Under the pieces are notes generated by a model. That model did not search any database. It saw nothing but the letters and a program-made list of their open reading frames with translations, and was not told the origin of the DNA. A stretch of 16,074 nt of DNA from Terrimesophilobacter sp036833635 (GTDB lineage Bacteria > Actinomycetota > Actinomycetes > Actinomycetales > Microbacteriaceae): contig DAITPJ010000046.1 of assembly GCA_036833635.1 (NCBI GenBank), positions 1-16,074 on the forward strand, written 5' to 3'. Each line of letters opens with the position of its first letter. Position 1 is the stretch's first letter. Shown piece by piece: positions 6,669-11,905 of this stretch. The position numbers and the translations under genes are program-made.

Positions 6669-7400
6669 ATGACCGCGCCATCCGGCCGGCTCGGCGTCGG
6701 CATCGTCGGCGCCGGACGCGTCGGCCCGGTGCTCGGCGCCGCGCTCGCCGGGGCGGGGCACGCGATCGTCGGCATCACCGCCGTGTCGCAGGAGAGCCGC
6801 GACCGTGCAGAGGCGATGCTGCCCGGCGTGCCGATCCTGCCCATCCCCGAGGTCATCGAGCGCAGCGAACTCGTCATCCTGGCGGTGCCGGAGGAGGAGC
6901 TCGCGACCCTCGTCGACGGCCTCGCGAAGGCCGGAGCATGGCAGGCAGGCCAGCTCGTGCTGCACACCGTCGCCCGCTTCGGCGTCTCGGTGCTCGCCCC
7001 GGCGACCGCAGCCGGTGCGATCCCCCTTGCGCTTCATCCGGCGCTCGCGTTCACGGGGACGAGCATCGACCTCGCCCGCCTGCGCGAGTCGTACTGCGCG
7101 GTGACCGCGCCGACGCCAGTGCAGCCCATCGGCCAGGCGCTCGCCGTCGAGCTCGGGGCCGAGCCGGTGCTCGTCGCCGAGGCCGACCGCGCCGCGTACG
7201 GCGAGGCCATCGCGACCGCAACACAGTTCTCGGCCGCCATCGTCGGCCAGGCGATCGAGCTCCTCGACGGGATCGGCGTCGAGTCGCCCGGCGCGGTCCT
7301 CGCATCCCTCGTACGATCGACCGTGGACAACGCGCTCTCGAACGCCACGACCCCTGCGTTCGAGCCGCTTCCCGACGACGACACAGAGGAGGACGCGTGA
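6669..7400 (+). CDS. Rossmann-fold/DUF2520 protein next to panC
   Basis: A 243-aa cytosolic protein. The N-terminal half is a Rossmann NAD(P)-binding domain with VGIVGAGRVGPVLGAALAGAG (10-30) and VILAVPEEELATLV (69-82); the C-terminal half is the helical DUF2520 domain (LALHPALAFTGTSIDL at 120-135, then SAAIVGQAIELLDGIGV). The fold resembles ketopantoate reductase and hydroxyacid dehydrogenases, and the gene sits beside panC in many actinobacteria, suggesting a link with pantothenate metabolism, possibly the KPR step; this is unproven. It appears short at its end: after SLVRSTVDNALSNATTP there is an acidic tail (PDDDTEEDA), and the TGPxxRGD-like C-terminal part I expect for DUF2520 is absent. 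ATG 6669 has no clear ribosome binding site and lies 14 nt after a repeat. It overlaps panC by 4 nt. Confidence 0.82.
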   Translation: MTAPSGRLGVGIVGAGRVGPVLGAALAGAGHAIVGITAVSQESRDRAEAMLPGVPILPIPEVIERSELVILAVPEEELATLVDGLAKAGAWQAGQLVLHTVARFGVSVLAPATAAGAIPLALHPALAFTGTSIDLARLRESYCAVTAPTPVQPIGQALAVELGAEPVLVAEADRAAYGEAIATATQFSAAIVGQAIELLDGIGVESPGAVLASLVRSTVDNALSNATTPAFEPLPDDDTEEDA

Positions 7401-8224
7401 CCGAGGTCATCGAGACCATCCCCGACCTCCGCCTGCGCCGAGAGACGGCTGGCAGTGTCGCATTCGTCCCGACCATGGGCGCCCTGCACGACGGCCACCT
7501 CGCACTCGTGCGCCGCGCCGCCGAACTCGCCGACACCGTCATCGTCTCCATCTTCGTCAACCCGCTGCAGTTCGGCGCGGGCGAGGACCTCGACCGCTAC
7601 CCCCGCGACCTCGACGCCGATCTCGCAGTGCTCCCGGATGACGTGGTCGTCTTCGCGCCGCCCGTCGCCGAGCTCTACCCGGATGGCGCATCCGGAACGC
7701 TCGTCACGGCGGGCGAGGCCGGCACGACGTTCGAGGGCGCGACGCGGCCAGGCCACTTCGACGGGATGCTCACGGTCGTCGCCAAGCTGCTCAACATCGT
7801 GCAACCGGATGTTGTCGTGTTCGGCCAGAAGGACGCCCAGCAGGTGTTCCTCGTGCAGCGGATGGTGCGCGACCTCAACGTTCCCGTCGCCGTCGACATC
7901 GTCGAGACCGTGCGGGAGGACAGCGGGCTCGCGCTCTCGAGCCGCAACCGGTACCTCGACGCTGACCAGCATCGGGCCGCGCTCGCGCTGTCGCGGGCGC
8001 TCGCTGCTGCAGCGGCAGCCGGTGGCTCCCGGGCGAGCGCGCTGGTGGCCGCGCGCGAAGTGCTTGCCGCGGAGCCGGGCGTCGACGTCGACTATGTCGA
8101 GCTTGTCGACCCAGCGACCTTCGTGCCGGTGCCCGATGACTACCGAGGCCCGGCGACCGCGATCGTGGCCGCCCGAGTAGGCACGACGCGCCTCATCGAC
8201 AACCGGTCCGTCACCGTTGGTTGA
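7397..8224 (+). CDS. panC: Pantoate--beta-alanine ligase (pantothenate synthetase)
   Basis: Condenses pantoate and beta-alanine with ATP to pantothenate, the coenzyme A precursor. The product is 275 aa, the usual length. Motifs: FVPTMGALHDGHLALVRRA (23-41, ATP-binding HxGH), SIFVNPLQFGAGEDLDRYPR (51-70), RPGHFDGMLTVVAKL (substrate loop), VFGQKDAQQ, and VREDSGLALSSRNRYL, the KMSKS-like region. Conserved RLIDN occurs just before the end. GTG 7397 is preceded by AGGAGG at 7387-7392 and overlaps the previous stop as GTGA, so the two genes are coupled. The final codons (GTT GGT TGA) enter repeat copy D, whose GGTTGA supplies the stop. panD and coaX, often next to panC in other actinobacteria, are not here. 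Confidence 0.97.
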   Translation: MTEVIETIPDLRLRRETAGSVAFVPTMGALHDGHLALVRRAAELADTVIVSIFVNPLQFGAGEDLDRYPRDLDADLAVLPDDVVVFAPPVAELYPDGASGTLVTAGEAGTTFEGATRPGHFDGMLTVVAKLLNIVQPDVVVFGQKDAQQVFLVQRMVRDLNVPVAVDIVETVREDSGLALSSRNRYLDADQHRAALALSRALAAAAAAGGSRASALVAAREVLAAEPGVDVDYVELVDPATFVPVPDDYRGPATAIVAARVGTTRLIDNRSVTVG

Positions 8225-8305
8225 GTAGCGGTCGGAGACCGCGTATCGAAACCACGCTCTCGGGCGAGCTGGTTTCGATACGGTCGCTTCGCGACCTACT
8301 CAACC
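8219..8305. repeat. Composite palindromic repeat, copy D
   Basis: Left unit 8219-8253 is GGTTGAGTAGC...GTATCGAAACC with internal hairpin GCGGTC-GGA-GACCGC. Right unit 8271-8305 is GGTTTCGATAC...CTACTCAACC with internal GGTCGC-TTC-GCGACC. The spacer 8254-8270 is 17 nt, as in copies A and B. The left hairpin differs from copy A by a compensating pair (GGCC to GGTC, with GGCC to GACC on the other side), so pairing is kept. It begins inside the panC stop and ends 67 nt before lysS, and could terminate panC transcription. Confidence 0.9.
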
Positions 8306-8338
8306 GTCGGAGGAGCCGGACCCCTGCGCCGTACTCGG

Positions 8339-8361
8339 TAAACTTGCGGGGACTCAAGGAG
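8339..8361 (+). promoter_or_regulatory. Putative lysS promoter -10 box and ribosome binding site
   Basis: TAAACT at 8339-8344 fits the actinobacterial -10 pattern TANNNT; no convincing -35 box is visible. AAGGAG at 8356-8361 is a good Shine-Dalgarno sequence, 11 nt from ATG 8373. A separate promoter fits the repeat (possible terminator) just upstream. Confidence 0.4.
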
Positions 8362-8372
8362 AGCCCACCCCC

Positions 8373-9875
8373 ATGACCGAAACCTCCGAACCGGCCCCCG
8401 AACTGACCGAAGCCGAAGCCAGCGAGCAGAAGGCCGTGCGGCTCGGCAAGCGGGCCAGGCTCATCGAGAGCGGCGCGGAGGCGTACCCGGTCGAGCTTCC
8501 GATCACGGATGCCATTCCCGCATTGCGCGAGCGCTTCGGCGACCTCGAAGCGGATGCCACCACGGGCACGATCGTCGGCGTCGCCGGCCGCGTCGTGCAT
8601 CTTCGCAACACGGGCAAGCTGTGCTTCGCCGCGCTGCAGTCGGGCGACGGATCCCGCATCCAGGCCATGATCTCGCTCGCCGAAGTGGGCGAGGAGTCGC
8701 TCGAGCAGTGGAAGGATCTCGTCGACCTGGGCGATCACGTCTTCGTCGCGGGCGAGGTCATCTCATCGCGGCGAGGCGAGCTGTCGATCATGGCGACCGA
8801 ATGGAGGATCGCGGCCAAAGCCATCCGGCCCCTGCCGAACCTGCACACCGAGCTGAGCGAGGAGACGCGGGTCCGCCAGCGCTACCTCGACCTCATCTCG
8901 CGCGCCGCCGCCCGCGACACCGTGCGGGCCAGGGCATCCATCAACGCCTCGCTGCGCGCGACCTTCACCGCGCACGGCTACCTCGAGGTCGAGACGCCCA
9001 TGCTGCAGACGATGCACGGCGGGGCGAGCGCTCGGCCGTTCGTCACGCACAGCAACGCCTTCGACACCGAGCTCTACCTGCGGATCGCGCCCGAGCTGTT
9101 CCTCAAGCGCGCCGTCGTCGGCGGCCTCGAGCGCGTGTACGAGATCAACCGGAACTTCCGCAACGAGGGCGCCGACTCGACGCACAGCCCCGAGTTCGCG
9201 ATGCTCGAGGCGTACCAGGCGTACGGCAACTACAACCAGATGGCCGACCTCACGCAGGAGCTCGTGCAGAACGCGGCGCTCGCCGTCGCCGGCTCGCACG
9301 TCGTGACCTGGGCCGACGGCACAGAGTACGACCTGGGCGGCGAGTGGGACTGGCTGTCGATGTACGAGTCGCTGAGCGAGGCATCCGGGATCCCGATCAC
9401 GCCGGAAACCTCGAAGGACGAGTTGCAGGACATCGCCGACCGCCTCGGGCTCGAGGTGCAGCATCCGACGGCCGGCAAGCTCGTCGAGGAGCTGTGGGAG
9501 CACTTCGTGAAGTCGAAGCTCGAGCGGCCCACCTTCGTCGCCGACTTCCCGGTCGAGACCTCGCCGCTCGTGCGCGACCACCGGTCGAAGCCCGGTGTCG
9601 TCGAGAAGTGGGACCTGTACATCCGCGGGTTCGAGCTGGCGACCGGATACTCCGAGCTCGTCGACCCCGTCATCCAGCGCGAGCGTTTCGTTGAGCAGGC
9701 GGCGCTCGCCGCGAAGGGCGACGTCGAGGCGATGCGGCTCGACGAGGAGTTTCTCGCCGCGCTCGAGCACGGGATGCCCCCGAGCGGCGGGATGGGCATG
9801 GGGATCGACCGGCTGCTCATGGCGGTGACCGGGCTCGGGATTCGGGAGACGATCCTGTTCCCGCTCGTGAAGTAG
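8373..9875 (+). CDS. lysS: Lysyl-tRNA synthetase, class II
   Basis: Attaches lysine to tRNA-Lys. The product is 500 aa, typical for the class II enzyme. The N-terminal OB-fold anticodon-binding domain lies at about residues 65-155 (VAGRVVHLRNTGKLCFAALQSGDG). The catalytic core follows with motif 1 around VETPMLQTMHGGASARPF (206-223), motif 2 FRNEGADSTHSPEFAMLEAYQAYGN (first 15 residues, 262-276, hold the ATP-contacting Arg263 and Glu265), and motif 3 GMGMGIDRLLM (473-483) with the conserved Arg480. It starts with ATG 8373 after AAGGAG; the first 20 residues are acidic and variable. The nearby TANNNT box and the repeat upstream suggest it is transcribed apart from panC. Nothing in the protein looks damaged. 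Confidence 0.97.
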   Translation: MTETSEPAPELTEAEASEQKAVRLGKRARLIESGAEAYPVELPITDAIPALRERFGDLEADATTGTIVGVAGRVVHLRNTGKLCFAALQSGDGSRIQAMISLAEVGEESLEQWKDLVDLGDHVFVAGEVISSRRGELSIMATEWRIAAKAIRPLPNLHTELSEETRVRQRYLDLISRAAARDTVRARASINASLRATFTAHGYLEVETPMLQTMHGGASARPFVTHSNAFDTELYLRIAPELFLKRAVVGGLERVYEINRNFRNEGADSTHSPEFAMLEAYQAYGNYNQMADLTQELVQNAALAVAGSHVVTWADGTEYDLGGEWDWLSMYESLSEASGIPITPETSKDELQDIADRLGLEVQHPTAGKLVEELWEHFVKSKLERPTFVADFPVETSPLVRDHRSKPGVVEKWDLYIRGFELATGYSELVDPVIQRERFVEQAALAAKGDVEAMRLDEEFLAALEHGMPPSGGMGMGIDRLLMAVTGLGIRETILFPLVK

Positions 9876-9904
9876 CCGCGCAGCTCGAAGGGGGCCGTGC
9901 GGGG

Positions 9905-9920
9905 TAGCGTAGGAGACGTG
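9905..9920 (+). promoter_or_regulatory. Putative -10 box for a leaderless GTG start
   Basis: TAGCGT at 9905-9910 (TANNNT) ends 7 nt before GTG 9918, the spacing expected when transcription starts at the start codon. It favours GTG 9918 over the in-frame GTG 9897, which would lie upstream of the promoter. AGGAG at 9911-9915 is too close to the start to be a good ribosome binding site. Confidence 0.4.
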
Positions 9921-10103
9921 CTTCAGGACTATTGGGCGAACGCGATCTACTCGGTCGTCCCCACCGTGCTCGTCGGCCTCATCTTCTGGATGGTGATGCG
10001 CGCGATCATTCGCGCAGACCGTACGGAGCGCAAGGTGTACGCCGAGGTCGAGGCGGAGGAGCGGGCGAAGCTCGGGCTTCCGCCTGCCGACAAACAGTCC
10101 TAG
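9918..10103 (+). CDS. Small single-helix membrane protein
   Basis: A 61-aa protein of unknown function starting MLQDYWANAIYSVVPTV. It has one hydrophobic helix (about residues 11-31), then a basic stretch RADRTERKVY and a charged coiled-coil-like segment AEVEAEERAKLG, ending PPADKQS. The layout (short outer N-terminus, helix, charged cytoplasmic tail) matches small hypothetical proteins I recall downstream of lysS in Microbacteriaceae. GTG 9918 is preferred over GTG 9897 because the family sequence begins near DYW and a TAGCGT box lies between the two. Its TAG stop shares the palindrome CTAG (10100-10103) with the stop of the convergent pirin gene. Function cannot be read from the sequence. 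Confidence 0.75.
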   Translation: MLQDYWANAIYSVVPTVLVGLIFWMVMRAIIRADRTERKVYAEVEAEERAKLGLPPADKQS

Positions 10104-11095
10104 GACCGAGGCCGCAGCCGTCCGAGCGGAAGCTCGGGAGCGGGCAGGGCGCGCCCGTCGTAACCCGCGACCCGGCCGAACTGCCCGTCGGGGTCTGCGC
10201 CGCCGATGACCTCGGCCATCCAGGTCGCCCGCGACGCGACGATGTCGTCGTGGCTGCGGCCGACGAAGTTCCACCACATGACGATCGACTCGCCAAACGG
10301 CTCCCCGCCGAGAAGGATGACGCGGGCCGGCGTGTCAGCCGTCGCGAGATCGAGCCGGGTCGCGCCGGGCGCGCGATACCCGACGTGCGCGGCAGGGATC
10401 GCGACGCCGTCGAGCGAGACGGTGCCGGTGTCGACGAGTACGCCGTACTCGAAGCCCGCCTCGGCCGGCACGGAGATCGCCGTGTTCGCCGGGAGGTCGA
10501 CCTGTGCGCCGACGATGGGCGTGAACGCTGTCGCGGTCGACGTGCTGCCCAGCAGGCTCCCGAGGAAGACGCTCACGCGCGCACCCTCGAAATCGACGAC
10601 ATCCGGAATGTAGCGCTCGAACATCGGAGCGCGGTAACGCGCGCTCTCCGGAAGCGCGGTCCACAGCTGCACGCCGTGCAGGATCCCGCCTTCCTCTCCG
10701 GTTGAGCCAGTCGAAACCGAGACCTCAGAGTGCTGGATGCCCCCACCCGCCGTCATGAGGTTGAGCTCGCCGGGTCGCACCATGGCGTGCGCGCCGGTCG
10801 AGTCCCGGTGCTCGATCTCGCCGGCGAAGAGCCAGCTCACGGTCTGCAGGCCGGTGTGGGGATGCGGCGGCACGACCATTCCGCCCGTCGCGGCCACGTC
10901 ATCCGGGCCGTAGTGATCGGCGAAGCACCACGCGCCGATGAGCGAGCGGCCGCGCTGCGGGAGCGTGCGCCGTACGGTCATCGCCCGCGGCCCGCCGAGC
11001 GGCACCATGCGCGGTTCGAGCACCTCGACCTCGCCGACCGGCACCGGATCGGCCTCGCACACAAGCTCCTGCGGCTCGACCTCGAGGTTGCTCAT
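10100..11095 (-). CDS. Pirin family bicupin protein
   Basis: A 331-aa cytosolic iron-binding bicupin. Metal ligands are in place in the N-terminal cupin: His78 and His80 in PPHPHTGLQTVSWLF, and His122 and Glu124 in GGGIQHSE. The C-terminal cupin holds LHGVQLWTALPES, the FLGSLLG region and GGEPFGESIVMWWNFVGRS (302-320), typical of pirins. Bacterial pirins include quercetin 2,3-dioxygenases and regulators of metabolism; the activity here is unknown. Between HSE and LHGVQLW there are about six more residues than I expect (VSVSTGSTGEEGGI), and this segment contains a short relative of the dispersed repeat. ATG 11095 lies 6 nt after a TAGCAT box, suggesting a leaderless mRNA. It diverges from the SRPBCC gene, with which it may share control. 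Confidence 0.93.
   Translation of the reverse strand: MSNLEVEPQELVCEADPVPVGEVEVLEPRMVPLGGPRAMTVRRTLPQRGRSLIGAWCFADHYGPDDVAATGGMVVPPHPHTGLQTVSWLFAGEIEHRDSTGAHAMVRPGELNLMTAGGGIQHSEVSVSTGSTGEEGGILHGVQLWTALPESARYRAPMFERYIPDVVDFEGARVSVFLGSLLGSTSTATAFTPIVGAQVDLPANTAISVPAEAGFEYGVLVDTGTVSLDGVAIPAAHVGYRAPGATRLDLATADTPARVILLGGEPFGESIVMWWNFVGRSHDDIVASRATWMAEVIGGADPDGQFGRVAGYDGRALPAPELPLGRLRPRS
10700..10718. repeat. Short relative of the dispersed repeat within pirin
   Basis: GGTTGAGCCAGTCGAAACC on the + strand keeps the ends of the intergenic units (GGTTGAG and TCGAAACC) but has only 4 nt between them. It encodes part of the loop STGSTG in pirin. The match to the two ends is 15 of 15 bases; whether it is a true repeat copy needs genome data. 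Confidence 0.5.
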
Positions 11096-11101
11096 ACCGG
11101 C

Positions 11102-11128
11102 ATGCTAGCCTGCCGCTCACCGTCCCAA
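11102..11128 (-). promoter_or_regulatory. Putative pirin promoter (leaderless)
   Basis: On the - strand TTGGGA (11128-11123) and TAGCAT (11107-11102) are 15 nt apart; the -10 ends 6 nt before ATG 11095. The -35 lies within the left arm of the 18-bp inverted repeat, so a factor bound there could block or aid RNA polymerase. Confidence 0.45.
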
Positions 11129-11206
11129 ATGAAGGCATTCCTGCCTGGCCGGCCAGTTACGGGCTGGTGCCAATACCGGATGCTGGATTGCCTTCATTTG
11201 GGACGG
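11120..11206. promoter_or_regulatory. 18-bp perfect inverted repeat between divergent pirin and SRPBCC genes
   Basis: Arms 11120-11137 and 11189-11206 (CCGTCCCAAATGAAGGCA and its complement) are perfectly complementary with a 51-nt centre. Three more pairs follow after one mismatch (11139-11141 with 11185-11187). The arms sit on each side of the divergent control region, one overlapping the pirin -35. They may be paired operator sites, or form a long hairpin if transcribed. The left arm is much less GC-rich (CAAATGAA) than the surroundings. Confidence 0.7.
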
Positions 11207-11217
11207 GACCGCGGTCC
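11145..11217. promoter_or_regulatory. Two 12-bp palindromes in the pirin/SRPBCC control region
   Basis: CTGGCCGGCCAG (11145-11156) lies between the arms of the inverted repeat; GGACCGCGGTCC (11206-11217) abuts the right arm, 33 nt before the SRPBCC start. Both are perfect palindromes and candidate dimer-binding sites. Some palindromes are expected by chance in GC-rich DNA. Confidence 0.35.
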
Positions 11218-11237
11218 TGCGGAGACGCGCCCCACGT

Positions 11238-11244
11238 GAAGGAG
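11238..11244 (+). promoter_or_regulatory. Ribosome binding site deciding the SRPBCC start
   Basis: GAAGGAG lies 6 nt before ATG 11251. The in-frame ATG at 11167 lies between the inverted-repeat arms, has no such site, and would add 28 residues not typical of the family. Confidence 0.75.
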
Positions 11245-11250
11245 CCATCC

Positions 11251-11730
11251 ATGACGAGCAAACGCATCGTGACCGCCCGCCCCGGCGAGCAGACGATCTC
11301 CTTCACCCGGGAGTTCGAGGCGCCCGCCGCGACCGTCTTCCGCGCCCACACGGAGGCCGACCTCATCGGAAAGTGGATCGGCCCGGCCGGCACGCACGTG
11401 CGCATGCGCGAGTGGGATGCGCGCACCGGCGGATGCTGGAGCTACGTCGTCGCTGCCGATGCCGACGAGTGGGCATTCCATGGGACCTTCCATGAGGTGA
11501 CCGAGCCGAGCCGGCTGGTGCAGACCTTCGAGTTCGAGGGGAACCCCGGGCATCCGAATCTCGAGATCCTGGAGTTCACGGATCTCGACGGCGAGCGCTG
11601 CCGACTGGAGGGTCTCTCCGTCTTCCCGACGCTGGCCGACCGCGATGCGATGCTCGCCGACATGGACAGCGGCATGGACGAGAACTTCGACCGGCTCGAC
11701 GCACTCATCGCCTCGGACGAACTCGGCTGA
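11251..11730 (+). CDS. SRPBCC (AHSA1/START-like) domain protein
   Basis: A 159-aa cytosolic protein of the AHSA1 type of the SRPBCC superfamily, which forms a deep hydrophobic ligand-binding cavity. Family features are ISFTREFEAPAATVFRAHTEADLIGKWIGP (residues 16-45; first strand, helix and the KWxGP turn), GGCWSYVVAADADEWAFHGTFHEVTEP (60-86), and LVQTFEFEGNPGHPNLEILEFTDLDG. The long C-terminal helix carries DRDAMLADMDSGMDENFDRLDAL (130-152), the GM-containing signature of the group. There is no catalytic motif, and the ligand is unknown. ATG 11251 is chosen for its Shine-Dalgarno sequence. Members of this group often act with ArsR-type regulators, but none is adjacent here. It diverges from pirin across a symmetric control region. 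Confidence 0.88.
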   Translation: MTSKRIVTARPGEQTISFTREFEAPAATVFRAHTEADLIGKWIGPAGTHVRMREWDARTGGCWSYVVAADADEWAFHGTFHEVTEPSRLVQTFEFEGNPGHPNLEILEFTDLDGERCRLEGLSVFPTLADRDAMLADMDSGMDENFDRLDALIASDELG

Positions 11731-11859
11731 CCTTCGGCGGCGTACTGCCCAGGGCCGCAGCGGTCAAGGTTTCCGGCCGTCACATGTCGCCGGGTTTCGC
11801 CGTGTTGAGGCCCGCTACCCCGTGTGACCGGCCCGATCGCGGGGGAGTGTCGATGCGCC

Positions 11860-11898
11860 TAGCCTGACGAGGTTCCTGCAACCCGTCGAGACGAAAGG
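11860..11898 (+). promoter_or_regulatory. Weak promoter candidate and ribosome binding site for the flavin monooxygenase
   Basis: The 175-nt gap 11731-11905 contains a TAGCCT box (11860-11865) and GAAAGG (11893-11898), the latter 7 nt before ATG 11906. No clear -35, terminator or riboswitch fold was recognised in this gap. Confidence 0.3.
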
Positions 11899-11905
11899 CA
11901 CGATC

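Noticed and set aside
6389..8305. CRISPR array
   Set aside because: Units alternate in orientation, are only a few in number and are separated by genes; spacers are 17 nt and no cas genes are present.
9897..9917. GTG 9897 as start of the small membrane protein
   Set aside because: It would place the TAGCGT box inside the gene and adds MRGSVGD, without a ribosome binding site; GTG 9918 fits better.
8763..10277. A 504-codon - strand open frame opposite lysS
   Set aside because: Shadow of lysS; composition dominated by Arg, Val, Asp and His, with no motif, and it would run across the pirin end in another frame.
11167..11250. Upstream ATG 11167 as start of the SRPBCC protein
   Set aside because: It lies between the arms of the control-region inverted repeat, has no ribosome binding site and adds 28 residues not typical of the family; GAAGGAG before ATG 11251 is decisive.
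11793..11818. GGTTTCG...CGCTAC before the flavin monooxygenase as a degenerate repeat copy
   Set aside because: Only 13 bases match, the GATAC and CTCAACC ends are missing, and no second unit or 17-nt spacer is present.
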